64,000 bases of DNA, from the NCBI RefSeq assembly GCF_010015585.1, contig NW_022985071.1:623979-687978 (forward strand), given 5' to 3'. This DNA is from Eremomyces bilateralis CBS 781.70 (taxonomy: Eukaryota > Ascomycota > Dothideomycetes > Eremomycetales > Eremomycetaceae). The notes beneath the pieces were generated by a model. The model worked only from the letters and a program-made list of their open reading frames with translations. It did not search any database and had not been told where the DNA came from. Each line of letters opens with the position of its first letter. Within the stretch, counting starts at the first letter, position 1. Position numbers and translations under genes: made by a program. Positions 25,641 through 38,953 of this stretch are shown here, piece after piece.

Positions 25641-26765
25641 GAGGCGTACGGACGATCGTGATTCATTCCGCTCTTCCTCGACTTCGCATTCCATCGGAAC
25701 AGCATTGGGCATTGGTGTTGGTCGGCGTTGTGTTGTTCCACTCCTGTCTACACTGTACTGATCAGGTCACTTGTACTACATACCTTCTCAAACACTGGAC
25801 TTGTCAAGACCACTTGTACATTACCCAAACGCGGAGCATAGCTACAATTCGAATCAACACTCTCAAGAGTCGGTTTCATCTCGCCCGATTGCACCGAGCG
25901 ACCACCTCATCAAGGGAACCAAGATTTTTGAAAACTTCTTTTTTCTGCCATCCATTCGTGAGTTAAAAGCTAACTACACATCAACAAGCAGCAACTGCCT
26001 GGAAACAAAACACCGTCCTTAATGCTTTTTTGTTAAAAGAAATCTATCAAGAGTCGAGGTATTTGGAGCCCCCGCGGCCATCCTGCCGCAAAAGAAGTTC
26101 CCGCACCTTCGGAAACCCTCCCGTTCCCATGGTGCCGTGGATGTTGTGGGAGCGGGTCCTCGGCCGTGTACATACAAGCCAGTGGGTAGTAGTCTGCGTG
26201 CGTAACGAAACAGGGACGATGGACGGAGCGCAAGAGGTAATGGTTGAATGGGCGCGGGCGCATGCGCATGCGCGGGAAATGAGAACAGAACGCCGTGATG
26301 TAAGTTTTCGACCGTGCTGGAATGCCGGAATGCAGCAATGGACGTGGTGCGGTGTGGGGTCAAAGGAAAAGGGAGACAAGATGTGCGACGGTACAGGGGA
26401 CGCTCGTTGCTCTCAAACAATCGGCAAAACGCCGCGAGGAGCACCGTCGGAAAACATGAGGGGCGCGCTGGCTGAGCTGCCTCGCAGCAGGGCATCCGAG
26501 GGAATGCATGGTGCATGCTGGAAGAACAATACCGAGCAATGGGGTCCCGCCCAATCCTTGTCCTCGCACGGTATCAAGAGAATGTAATCGTACATATACA
26601 GGTTCGACTGCGCGTCGGTGCAGCCACACGGTCGGCGTTCCATACACGAGCGCAAAAGTCGCTAGCGGAGGCACCAAGACATTAAACGGAACGAGCAGGA
26701 TCTCCGCGATCCATCCCGCGACGTGACGAGCAAGGGGAATGCGTGGGGTGAGAGCGCCGCCCACA
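25641..26765. other. Convergent 3' intergenic region
   Basis: Downstream regions of the SLP2 and LARP genes. Open frames occur on both strands (for example 26030-26587 plus and 26019-26516 minus) but overlap one another, lack a family signature and have no clear start, so I see no gene here. Confidence 0.5.
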
Positions 26766-29700
26766 TCACTGGTCGAGCAGCGTTCGCAGCTCCTCGTCGA
26801 CGAAGCGGTTGATCTGCTTGCGGTTGACGAGGTTCACCGCGCCGTTCCTCCACGCCGAACGGAGCCGCTTGAACGCGGGATGGCCTTCGTCGGCCGATTC
26901 GTTCTTGGCTAGATCGACGAAGTCGTGCGCGACCCGCTCGCGGATCGGCGAGGCGTTGGCGACCGCCTCGGCGTAGAAGTTGATCAGATTGCCCATCCCG
27001 ACCTTGCATGCGCGCTGGCTATGATCTTCGAATGCCAGCCGACGGAACTCTTCGTACATGGAGGTGTTGAAGTTGCGGATCAAAAAGTGTGACCAAAACT
27101 GGTAAAGGACGTCCATGTCATGCGGACATCCGCTCGGCGACGCGTTGCGCTGGTCCAAGGCTTTGGCGCGCAGATCGTTGTATCGTTCATGCGTCGCGTC
27201 ATCGGGCATCGCGTTGACGGGACTGTCGCGGTCACGGACCCAAAAGATGTTCGATGGCGGTGACGTTGCCCCACCTGTTGAAGCCCGGCCATCGATTTCG
27301 GATTTCAAACTTGCCAGTCCCCTGGACTTGGATTAGTATCGCGCCGAACCAGGGAGGTTTGGGAGGTGGGTGTTCTAAACGTACGTTGGTTTTGAATCGA
27401 ACCCTTGGGAAGGGGTACGGGCGGGGGAGGGAGATTTGGCAGTCGTGTCATTGGCGGAGGTTTCGAGGGACCCATTCGGTAGCTTGGCGGAAGCAGACGC
27501 GTCACTGTCCTTCGCCGGCTCACCTTGGCGTACAATGACGCTGAGCCGCTCAATTTCCTCGTTGGCGAAAGAGTCGGATTCCGGAGCGGTCCGGCCGGCA
27601 TCCCCAGCGTCGTTGGGAGCGCTCGTGCTCGGAGATATAGTGCCGTTCACATGGTTGATCTGTGCCGGTGGGCTAACAACGGGAGACTGCTCGTCTTGTG
27701 CGAAGTTTGAGGCCATCCGTGGACTGGCCGGCATATACCCGTTCGGGTTCATGGTCGGAACAAAAGGAGATTGCTGCGATGGCATCGCGGCCGGCATGGA
27801 CATAACATGCGGAGTGTATCGCATGTTATATTGAGACTCGATCCCTTGAGGTTGAGGAGGTGGGGGAACGTGGACGGCCGAGTCGTCCGGCCCATCATTC
27901 TTGGCGGCTGGATCCCGCTCGTCCATGGCGAGAACCCATTGCTCCCATCCATGCCTCGGCCTCAAAATGTCCTTCCCTTCAGCCGCGAGTCGATACTCGA
28001 TGGTCCTTGACTGGAAGCACGCGAGTTTGATCAGCTCCATGTCACTCGTCAGGCTCTTCAGTCGGTTGAAGTCTGCAATGACAGTGAGAGGGACGTATCC
28101 CCGCGAATCCATGTGCTTGCGCAGAAACATGTCCTTGCAGAGGTTATCCACCGAGAAGTAATATTCCAACTGTAAAGAGACCGAGGTAAACACGGCCATC
28201 TGCTCGAAGTAGGGAGACGCCCCGTAGGGAACCGCGCTCATGGGTTGCATATGCGGGTACTCATAGCTTCCGTATTGGAGGGGAGAAACGGCAGACATCG
28301 GTTGGGAAATCGATGCTCGCTGGTGAGTATCTGGAACATAGACCGATTGCGCGCGGCCGTTTGCGCCGCGATAGCCACGGGGAAGTTGCTGCGCGTAATA
28401 AGGGGTATGATCCGGGGTGTACGTGGGTGATCGAGGCATGGTGAACGGGGTCGAGGTCTGAATCGAAGGAAGGATGCCATTTGCATATTGGTTGGCCTGG
28501 TGCAGTTGATTCGGAAGGAAAGGAACCGATCCATGGCGACCTCCACGGCCGCCGCGAGAACGGCCTTCTCTCAAGGAGTGTGAATGGTAGGGCTCACCAC
28601 GGCCCCTACCGAACCCCCGTGGCTGGAACGAGGGTTCGGATGCGTCATCCGGCTTGGGCACTGCTTCTGCAAAGCGGTTATGGTTAGCCTTCTGGGACTG
28701 AATTATGGATTGGGGATGAATCATACTTTCTGTAGTGGATCCAGCCGATGGGCGGTCCTGACCAGGGCGCGAAGGTAGCTCTCGGCTTGATGACGCCTCA
28801 TCTTGCCATGAATCTCCCGCACCAGCACCGTCGGTTCTCCGGCTTTGTCGAGGGCGCGCGGCCGGCTGGTGCCGTGCGGACGGATTGCCTGAGTCCTGCG
28901 CGTCGGCCGACGCCAAACCCGCGTCCTTCTCGGCAGCGTGTTTCGATACACCCGGGCCACGAATGTCCCTTGATGGGCCTTTGTAGCCGTCGGAGCGCCC
29001 GTCCTTCGGTGCGGCTCCCTCGCTACTCGCCCTCCGCTCCTTTCCGGGGGAAAAGCTTCGGCCGGGCCGTCCGCGCCGGAAGCCTTCGCCGTTGGGGGCG
29101 CCATTCGGAGCACTCGCTTTGTCGGCGCTCAGAGGGCCGTTGGATGCATATGCGCCGCCACGGTGGGATGCATCTCTTCCACCTCGCGCACCCCCACGAC
29201 CACCACGCCGCGATCCACTACTAGGTAGCGGAGTATTGAACACTACGGTCGGGATAAAATCGAGCTTGTTCCATTCATTCTTTCCGGACTTCAAAGGCTT
29301 CTCATCCTTCTCCGATGTGACGGTCGAGCGCTTCTTCTTATCATCATCGCGTGCGGTTTCCGGAGTGGGCCACGAGATCTGATCTTGGACGGGGGGTACT
29401 GGTGCACTTGACGACACACCGTCCCGCTCATTCAGCCTCGACGTCGCAAATTGGCCCTTCGTCCGGCCTCCTTCGTTGTCGGAACGCATATCTCGTCGTG
29501 CCCTGTTATCGTCACGTCGGCCTTGGTAGCCGCCTTTCGGGCCTCTGAAAGTGGGTTCGGAGTCCTCCAGCGGACCGGCCTGCTGTCTGGACTTTCGGGA
29601 AGTGTCCGGCTTTTGATGATCCATAGTTGATTCCGGAGTCGCTTTCGACGGCGATGATTCCTTTGCAGGCTGTGTCAAAGCTCGTGCGTGTGCCCGTTGC

Positions 29701-30236
29701 TGCCAGATGTTGACGCTGGGGATGGGTGCATCCTGCAAAGCGATCAACGACGGGCTTAATGACTCCTTCGAGTCACGCTTTCTGGCCTCCTGCGTTGTTT
29801 CTGCATGACGGTCGTCGTCCTCGTTGATGCTCGCAGAATTCTCATCTCTCGTGTCGTGGATCTTCGCGTCTTCGAAGGAGCCGCTATCCGCATTGTCCCC
29901 TTTGATAGATGGCGATTCTGAATCGTGGGCACCGTTCGTGGCCGGGCTCGAAGCATCCTCGCCTTTGTCCAGAGTAGGGGTGTGATCAGCCAGCGAGGAC
30001 GGCGCGGTGCTGTCCTTCCCTGCTTCCGATGACTCGGTGTTCACGTCCAAGGCATCGTCACGCTCGCTTGGGGTTTGGCTTCGCGGTTTGAGAGCCGGGG
30101 TCGATGTTGATGATGCCTTTGCGGTTTGAGCCGCTGCGGCTAGTGATGCTGCCTTCCCACGCGCAGCTTGGGCATATGAGAACGGAACCGAAGCGGAAGC
30201 CGTCTCGACCAGGGATTTCTGCGTCTCCGCAGCCAT
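26766..30236 (-). CDS. La-related RNA-binding protein, LARP1 type
   Basis: Two exons (30236-27385, then 27309-26766, 75-nt intron with an ACTAAT branch site) encode 1131 aa. The start is the ATG opening MAAETQKSLVETASAS; an upstream in-frame TTG is ignored. The first 650 residues are disordered, Ser/Pro/Gly-rich, with RGG-like patches (RRGGRGGARGG, RGRGEPYHSH). The La motif lies near residues 680-730 (LQLEYYFSVDNLCKDMFLRK, GYVPLTVIADFNRLKSLT). The C-terminus, completed by exon 2, carries a DM15-like block (VLYQFWSHFLIRNFN, MYEEFRRLAFEDH), the cap-binding element of LARP1. This separates it from yeast Sro9/Slf1, which lack DM15. The probable role is binding mRNA 5' ends or poly(A) and controlling translation, in the cytosol. 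Confidence 0.9.
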
Positions 30237-33064
30237 GATGTTTTGAGTGAAAGTACGCAAAGACCGCCGATGCAACGCAATTAAGCTCCTCTCAACTAGA
30301 GGCGCTCAGGCGGAACTCCCAAGACCACGCTCCAACGGAGAATGCGACGATGTCGTCGCAGTCGGATCCAGGAGCAACTTCCGCCCTCACTGCACCAACT
30401 CCACTAGCCGAAAAGCGACAATGCCACTTTTCGGCTGTGTCTAGCAGATGGTCCGGGAAAGGGTGTGTCGGGTGCGTAGGCGTTTTTTCGAATCGCGAGA
30501 GCGGAGGATCACGCGCTCGACTCGCGGGTTGGGTCGATGTGGAATCGTGGAGAAGCGTGGTCTCCAAAGAAGTCGGGTACGAGCTGTGGAAGCCGGTGGG
30601 CAAGGGCCACCAGGATGATACCGATGGGTTCGAGAGCGACGAGTTAGCCGTCCGAGAGGAGGCTAAACGATGTCCAAAGAACCGGATATGGCGATGGACG
30701 TCGAGCTATCCGTTGACGGGAATCACAATCAACTGGATGGCCGAGTATATCGCCGAGGTCTGTCGAGGAACTTGGATGGTGGTCAGTGGCCGGAAGATTC
30801 TGGCGGAATGAAATACGGAAGGGATAGTAATGATCGGTAATTCGATGGTTTCTTGTTAAGAAAAAAATGCGTAGCAACATCCGGTGGTCGAGCAGTGCGT
30901 GGAAGACGTCTCGTGCAAATTCGTCCACCCCAGAGGAGCATCACCGCATCGGACCAACGAGGAAGCGAATCAAGCAAACAAGAAAACTCACTTTTTCCGA
31001 ATCTCAAGTGCGATGAGAGAAGCAATAAAGATTGCGCGGGCGGATCCGTTGCAAGGTGAAGGAATTCTGCAGGAGCAGGCAGCGGGAGGAAAAAAAAGGG
31101 AAGCTTCCGAGGGAGCTTTCTCCAACTGCAGGTGAATATCACTGCTCCGTTCTGGGTAACGAAGGAAAGGCAGGAGTGATGGGAGAGATGGAATGGAAGC
31201 AGGGTTGACGGAAGACCGAGAGGGAGTGAGAGAGAAGAGGAGAAGGGGGACTGGAGATGGAGGTTGCAATGTACGGGATGGATGGAGTATGGGAGAGAGA
31301 GAGAGAGTAGTACGGGTAGGAGAGAGTATGAGAGTAATGAGTATGTGGGAAATTTGGTCGACGCTGCTCGGTTCGGAGCCCAGGGCCGCTGTACGGTAAC
31401 AGCCGAAGAAGAATCGGATCAGGCAACCACTCTCCACTGCAATGGAGCTAAGGCAGCAATCTAAGGGAAAGGGAAAAGTGAAGGACGGCGATGTTTCGAG
31501 GATGTGTGACGACTGACGAGGAGAGAGGAAGCCGAAGAGAGAAACCGAAGCAGGTCACTCAGTTGTTGGTGGAGTAGGAAAGGAATTTTGTAAGGGCGGG
31601 AAACGGACAGAGGGAAGAAAAGTTGAAATCAGGCGCACACTTCAAGACACACACTTCAAGACACACACATCACACACTTGGAGAATCGAGATACACACCA
31701 AGCATTCACTTCCAGTAGTGGACAAATCAGATGCCGCAAATACCGACTTATGGAGCATCCGGGCGGAATATCGTTCTCCATATTCACTGCTTAAGCGGCA
31801 TCACAGGCATCCCAGGCATCACAATTACACCGGAGCACAACGGTAAGACGGCACCTCTTCTCCGCCATCGTATTCTGTTGCTAACTGCTCACTGCTAAAC
31901 TGCTCATTGCTAACTGCTACTTCGTAACAGCCAACAGTTTTCCATATCCAGTGTTCTTATTATCATCCGTAAGTAGTAAATATCCCCTAGCAAAATTGAC
32001 CCCCGGAAATTGCTCAAGTCATGAACAAAGTCACTCATCTAAGAGTATTAATCCTCGCGGGAGTTCAGACCCCAGTGGTACCCTACCTATTTACCGGTAA
32101 GTACTATATATAATAATCCTATTACCCGATGGGTGATTCGGCGTACACCAAAATATTTCGGTCCTTGGGCATCTCGTCGTCTCCTCGTGACAATGGTATG
32201 GTAACTTACGTATACTACGATGCTTTGCTCCTCCTCACAATTTCCATATAGAATCTGCGACCGATATATAACACCTAAGTCCTGTCAACGTATGTATGTA
32301 TTAAATGTCGCTCGACAGGTATCCTCTCGGCTGTCAGATGCTTTCTCGGCGCCGATTAGCATCCCCAATATATATGACCTGTTCCTTCCCCTCCGAGCCA
32401 CCCGACAGCCACGAGACGGTTTAAATGCAAATGCCTCGTCCGGTGGTATCCCGATATAGATCCGTCATCTATCCCTCCGCTATAATTACTTCCTTCCTCC
32501 TGGACAACTTTTCTATCCTAAGAGCGGTGGACTCTCACAGTGCTTGCCCTTTCCGACAAGGCGGGCTCTTGGCGCCATGCATCCAAGTCAAAAAGACAAA
32601 AGCCTCACAGCTCAATTCACGCCTTCGATAGCAACCAAACCATTTCATTAGGTCATAGAATGAGCAATTCAATCCTCTCATATCATAGATCAAGTCTCCG
32701 TCATAAGCCCATGCTTTCGAATTGCGTTGAATTATCCCGCGGCTCCAGGGCACGCTGCTATCTGGGGTGCGGAGCCTGTAATCAAACATGAACGGCCCCT
32801 CCAAATTAATAATAAGGGCGCCTCCATATATCCGACATCAGCATGTCGACCGATCGCTCAATTCCAGCGCTCTGCCATTTTGAGAGGGGTGTCTATGCAT
32901 CCCGGCGTGGTTATCCATGTCTCGTTCATCCTGCCTAGCGACGCCTATTACGTCCCTTCGTTCCACTTCGCAGTGGTCCTGCACAGTACAACTGTATCTA
33001 TCAAAATGCAGAGGTTTCCTGCCCACGCCTTTCCTCCCGTCATTAGAGGACCGCAGCCGTCTCC
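30237..33064. other. Intergenic, LARP promoter and simple repeats
   Basis: About 2.8 kb. It holds the LARP promoter, GA-rich sequence at 31140-31620 with a (GA)n run near 31296, and a short tandem repeat of ACACACTTCAAG near 31637-31670. A plus-strand frame at 30350-30811 starts with a true ATG but has no recognised domain and lies in the LARP leader region, so I do not call it. The stretch 31950-33060 shows no gene. Confidence 0.45.
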
Positions 33065-34920
33065 TCAAGTCCAAAGCACCTTTCGGCATTTCTCCGCTCC
33101 ACAGCGACACGGAACCACCGTCCCATTGTCATCAGGCGTCCACACCTCCACGTCGTCGACCTGCGAAGTCAACACCCCAGTCCCGGCTTCGTTATCTTCC
33201 TCGTCCTTATCCAGATAGTCGAACGAGAGCTCTTCGTTGGCGGGGATGTCTCGCCGGGCGAAGAACGCCAGGTCGTAGACTTTCTGGTCGTATTTATTGT
33301 ACGACACCGTGTATTGCAGGACGTTCGGGTCGCACGAGTGGTTCATAAACCGCGTAGGCCCTCCCTTGTGCTCCCCATCCACGACGTACGGCGCTTCCTC
33401 TCGCTCGCGAAGCTCGTCCTCGAACTTATCCAGCGCGTAAAGGTAAGACTCCTTTCCTTTGCCACTCCGTGCTTCACGACGGTCCGCCTCTTCGTCCGTG
33501 ATGATTTCGCCGCGATACGTGTCGATAAACTGACCTTTACGGATCGCGAGCGGGCACCGGAGTCCCCAGCCGCGGTCCTTCGTCTTGAAGATCTCGAGCG
33601 GAAGCTGGCGTCCATGTTGGACCATGCGATTGTTGCAACCCGGGCCGCAATTGCAACGGTGGTTGCATTCGTAAATGGGGTGGCGACCACGGAGATAAAA
33701 CTCCACCAGACACCCATCCCTCTGGGCCACGCTCGTGTGATACGGAAACCGTTTTGGCAGTCCCGCCGTATCCCCGGGATTAGACCTATATCGTACCCAT
33801 TGTTCTTCGTTGAGCCGACCTTCTTGCACCGCCGCGAACTCTAGGCATTCGCAAATGGACAGCTGGCACCCAATATTCTTGCCCATATTGGGCCGACATT
33901 CTTTCTGGCAGCCGACGATCGTCTCCGGGTCCACTCGGGTGAGCCCTTCCCGAAGGACGCACGCTTCGATGAATTCAAACCGCAAGGGAATGTCGCTTGC
34001 GTCATGGATGTTTTGATACGTGATCTCCGGACCCGGCAACGCCTTCAGTCGCTTAAGGATATGAGTGCGGATCTTGTGGGAAGCATGCCGCGTTGACGAG
34101 GTTGCCGCGACGGCCATCATCTCGGCTGTGGGAATCCGTTCGGCACATGGAAGTCTCAAAGACTGGTTCACTAGTCAGGACTGTATTACACGGCTTTAGA
34201 AAGAGCGCTCACCGATCGAACTCGTATGTGGTCCCCATCGGGATAAACCGTGCAGTTGTAGGACTCGCCTAAACTCAGCGCCTGGGCTTTCGCAGAGATG
34301 GACTCCGAACTGGAGCTCTGTACACTAGGTGATCGACTCTGGGGGTCATGCTCATAGAGGTGAGCCCGTTGTTCTGCATGCGGGCTTTTTCGTTTTAGAT
34401 TACTGGTTTTGGAATGTATCCTGATAATAGTGAGTCATTGATATACCAATGAGGAAATGAAACGTGAGACCAACCGTTCTCGTCGAGCCTTAAGGTAGTC
34501 TTGCAGTAAGGCCAGGCAAAGTGTGAGCTCGGGAAGATAATGCCATGAGTAAGCATTCGGGGCAACGATCCGTTTCCATTTCACAAGATACTGCTCTTCG
34601 CCCTGTATTATGGCGGTCAGTAAGATAAGTAGACCTGAAAGGGTAAACAGGTCAGACTTACATCGAGTATCCGGTTACAAACGAGGGAGTCAACCTAAAC
34701 GAACATCAATAGCCAATCAGTGATAAGGAACCTGAAACATAATGTGATGAGTGCAGGGGCGCCACATCAGTTTCGATACGGTATATTTCGATGCAAACCG
34801 CAAACAGAAATTGCATGTATTAGGGGGCTTACCTCGCGCTGTGCCACCTTTGCAGAGCCAAACCGGGGGACCACCACCATAACCTCCTTCATCGCCCGCG
34901 GTTTGGCTGATGATCTGCAT
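33065..34920 (-). CDS. clrD: Histone H3 lysine-9 methyltransferase (Clr4/DIM-5/ClrD type)
   Basis: This enzyme methylates H3K9 to build heterochromatin. Exons 34694-34662, 34602-34475, 34420-34213 and 34162-33065 close in phase. The N-terminal chromodomain is split by introns: VDSLVCNRILD, GEEQYLVKWKRI, AYSWHYLPELTLCLALLQDY. Pre-SET has the cysteine clusters VGCQKECRPNMG, CQLSICECLEF and YECNHRCNCGPGCNNR. SET shows DRGWGLRCPLAIRKGQFIDT, YRGEIITDEEADRRE, the cofactor motif NHSCDPN, and ELSFDYLD. Post-SET has CRCGAEKCRKVLW, whose three cysteines complete the active-site zinc with the SET cysteine. The first exon is uncertain: 34780-34920 (ATG at 34920, MQIISQTAGDEGG) fits phase and would give 535 aa, close to known ClrD proteins, but its donor (GTATCG) is weak. 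Core identity is very secure. Confidence 0.93.
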
Positions 34921-35339
34921 ATGGTTCGTAAGCTATCTATCATAATAATAATATCTGAACCGGTTGCAGGTACCCAAATTGATTGGTACCCCTGGTCGTG
35001 CTGAATGTCAACGCGTCAAGGATAGTTGACCACCGCCGCTATAAGACGCGTCTGCAACCCCCGGAATCAGTCTTCTGCTAGGCAAATCCGACTAGTAAGC
35101 TAGCGAAGATTTACTCTTCCCTGGTTTTAAGGTTGTTAGGAAACGCGGGGTTGAGAGGTAAAGGAACTGGTAAAGCGTAAGTTTAAAGTAGAGATTCGGT
35201 AAGTGAAGGTTGTTTGGCATAAGTAAATGGAATTGTGGCTCGTGCATGCGTACGGATATCACATGACCCGTTTACGTACGCGCCTTCCTAATAAGGAAGT
35301 ATCTTAACCTATAAGCCACTTAATAGATATGGCGGTAGG

Positions 35340-35523
35340 TGTCACGGATTGATACTGATGATGTGAAATCAAGGTAGTAACGTAACAAGTTAGATTCATC
35401 TATGAAGAGGGGAGAATCTACGTCTACGTCAACAGGAGGTTGTAAAGTCTACAAGTGATGAAGTGGTAAGTCCCGTGACCCAAATCTGGTGACTTGTGCA
35501 TGGTGGAAGTCCACTCCATCACA
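35340..35523 (+). mobile_element. Solo LTR, family A copy 1
   Basis: A 184-bp unit begins TGTCACGGATTGATAC and ends CACTCCATCACA, with TG/CA termini. It is flanked by the perfect 5-bp target duplication GTAGG (35335-35339 and 35524-35528). Two more copies occur at 57942 and 61523. The termini and 5-bp duplication mark it as a lone LTR left after recombination of an LTR retrotransposon; superfamily cannot be told without the internal part. Near-identity of the three copies suggests fairly recent activity. Confidence 0.85.
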
Positions 35524-35589
35524 GTAGGATCCTATACCCTCCGTAATCCTAATTCCTATGATCCTATCGCAGGATCTGGTGTAAGATCG

Positions 35590-35779
35590 TGTTATGGGTT
35601 GAAACCCTTGGTTGACTAAGGCTGAGAGCCTAAGCCTGATTAGGTTAAAGGTTGATTCAGAGTTCAAACCTCTTCGATGTAAACGAGAAGGCTTCCCCTT
35701 CTTGTTCTCTTCTTTAGCTTAATCTAGAATACCTTTGGCTACGTGTATGTTGTGTGCATCCAGCTACCGTGCCGTAACA
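35590..35779 (+). mobile_element. Solo LTR, family B copy 1
   Basis: A 190-bp unit begins TGTTATGGGTTGAAAC and ends ACCGTGCCGTAACA. The flanks are GATCG and GATCC, a target duplication with one difference. A second copy in the same orientation lies at 48487-48987, interrupted by a MITE. LTR retrotransposon remnant, superfamily unresolved. Confidence 0.75.
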
Positions 35780-35802
35780 GATCCTACGAAAACCAGAAAC
35801 CC

Positions 35803-35965
35803 TGAGATGGTTTGACCACGGAGATCGCGATAACCACTTCCATTTATTGCAAAGCTAAAGAAGAAAAGCTATCTACTATGCGTGCGCGATGTTCAAGACC
35901 TTGACAGTTGACCTAGTCACGTGACTATCATTCAGGTAACAGGCCACAGGCCTGGAACCATAACA
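35803..35965 (-). mobile_element. Family C short LTR-like repeat, copy 1
   Basis: A 163-bp unit running TGAGATGG to CATAACA on the plus strand, flanked by the perfect 5-bp repeat AACCC (35798-35802, 35966-35970). It contains the palindrome GTCACGTGAC. Read on the minus strand it begins TGTTATGGTTCCAGGCCTG, nearly the same as the start of the repeats at 55260 and 61792. A diverged copy follows at 36244. Probably a solo LTR or similar small element. Confidence 0.6.
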
Positions 35966-36243
35966 AACCCGTCTGATATGTCATGTGTACAGTAGCTGAA
36001 TAAGGTAATTCTGGCTAATTTTCCTTTAGTTTACGAAACCGACGGTATAAATTTACCAGTGTCGAGCATTAGAATTCTCCTTCTTATATAATATGGTACC
36101 ATTCAGTTGGCTCTACGCCTCTAATTACCAGAGAGACTGGTTTTCAAATTTTCGTTAGCTCCAAGGGTGTCTGACATGGATTGGGCTGTGGTACTTCCCG
36201 TCCGCATCTTATGCCTGATGCCTCCCCCACAGATAATCAACCG

Positions 36244-36408
36244 TGAGATGGTTCGACTGCAAAGGTTGCAAGAACCGACTTTCATTTATTGCAAAGCTAA
36301 AGAACATGAACTATCTACTATGCGTGCACGATGTTCATGAGGTTGACAGCTTACCTAGTCACGTGACTATATCTTCAGGGGACAGGCCACAGGCCTTGAG
36401 CCATTACA
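36244..36408 (-). mobile_element. Family C repeat, copy 2 (diverged)
   Basis: A 165-bp relative of the unit at 35803, in the same orientation. The shared parts include GAGATGGTT, CATTTATTGCAAAGCTAAAG, CTATCTACTATGCGTGC and CTAGTCACGTGACTAT. Many substitutions separate the copies and the flanks no longer match, so it is older than copy 1. Confidence 0.55.
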
Positions 36409-36930
36409 GCCCATCGATCAATTAATTCCATCCTTCAACACCATACATCGTCCTGACGCCTTTCTGCTATGTCAGCATCAGCAGTATTATTATCTTCCAG
36501 ATGAGACTATTTACTTGTTCCGACTCCAGGGTCCTTCCTGTTTGCGCTTTCGCCTGTGTCCAGTAAGACGGGTTGCCAAATCAGGTATAAACCGTAGGAT
36601 TGGCCTATATCATTTCATAAGGGGTCTAAAACAAGGCCTTAGGGTGTTCACTGTGTTTGTTGACTGTTCAGAGTGAATCAGTGTAATAATCATGATGAAG
36701 ACGGTGGATTGGTGGACACGCAGACCGCAGCTTGAGTCGGATGTTGGCATGAGTCATGCATGTCCATCCTTTTTATGTTTCTGACTCAGTCGCAAAGATT
36801 TTTGGCATCGGACATCTTCAACTGACAGCGGAAACCTTTGCTACACACTGAGACTATCCGAACGCAAGCGACCAATTTAAACCTCCTAATAATAAGAAAC
36901 CTCTGGTTGTGTGTACCAATCAGATCCGAA

Positions 36931-37783
36931 ATGGCCTCTTCAACGCAGAATGCTCCCTTTCTCAAGGAGCTTGCATCTAGCAGTAGGTCTGCCCGGCGAC
37001 ATGGAAAAGAACTGCGCTCACCGAACCCACAGACAAGAAGAGTCGAGACGGTGCCCTGGAAAGTCTCCGTAGATTTTTACGTAGCCGTGCGGAAATCGAT
37101 GAGATCGAGTTTCAGAAGCTATGGAAAGGCCTTTTCTTCTGTGCGTACCGAATTGAAAACCCGACATGGCTCGAAAATTATACTAACAGATTTCAGGCAT
37201 GTGGATGAGCGACCGCGCGAAAGCACAGCAAACTCTCGCGAATGACTTGGCCGAGCTGGTGAATGTTGTCCCAGCGGAAAAACGATTGGTGTTTCTACGC
37301 GCGTTTTGGAAGACGATGGCACATCACTGGACTAGTATCGATGCATTGCGGTATGGAGCGAAATTCGCACGTGCGTCTTCTACGGGAACTAACTGTATTC
37401 GCAGCATGAATAAATTCCTTCTGTTGGTGAGAAGGTACCTCCATGCGACATTTCAACAGATGTCCATGGGATCATGGGGACAGGAAACGCTTATTGATGC
37501 TCATTTGTCCCTCCTGGAGGAAATCCCTTTGAATCCATCCGACCCGAAGGTCCCCGATGGCATGCGATATCATGTGATTGACATTTATGTCGATGAGCTA
37601 GACCGTATCGATGAAAGTCGAGATGGGTCGATGCCGCTTCCGGTGGTGCTACGGCCACTAGAGACGCTCAAAGCCAAGACTAGGAACAAGACGGTCCGGA
37701 AGCGAACCAGCGAGGCCCTTGCCGACGAACGCCTGCAAAATTGGCAGAGCGTGGAAGGCGATGAATCCGAATCCGGCGACTGA
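36931..37783 (+). CDS. RRP1: Ribosomal RNA processing protein RRP1 (Nop52 family)
   Basis: A nucleolar factor for 27S pre-rRNA processing in 60S ribosome formation. Three exons (36931-36982, 37033-37140, 37197-37783) give 248 aa, and both introns close in phase. The N-terminus, APFLKELASSNKKSRDGALE, SLRRFLRSR, IEFQKLWKGLFFCMWMSDRA, is the signature of the Nop52/Rrp1 domain. It continues KAQQTLANDLAELVNVVP and FWKTMAHHWTSIDALR, then FQQMSMGSWG and GMRYHVIDIYVDELDRI. The tail is short and charged (EGDESESGD); metazoan homologues have long basic tails, fungal ones do not. It converges on TRM8 with only 40 bp between stop codons. Confidence 0.93.
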
Positions 37784-37823
37784 GCGCAAACAACGTTCCC
37801 ACCATCCATCCCCACGACAGGAC

Positions 37824-38953
<1,130 letters not shown>

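Larger units (their letters stand above)
34921..36930. other. Repeat island between clrD and RRP1
   Basis: A 2-kb gene-free block holding two solo LTRs of different families and two copies of a third short repeat, each listed separately. The 400 bases before RRP1 are promoter. Nothing else recognised. Confidence 0.6.

Noticed and set aside
26030-26587. 185-residue plus-strand frame between SLP2 and LARP
   Set aside because: No ATG at its start, no domain, overlaps equally long minus-strand frames, and lies in convergent 3' regions.
30350-30811. 153-residue plus-strand frame upstream of LARP
   Set aside because: Real ATG but no recognised features; it lies in the LARP leader region and could be chance.
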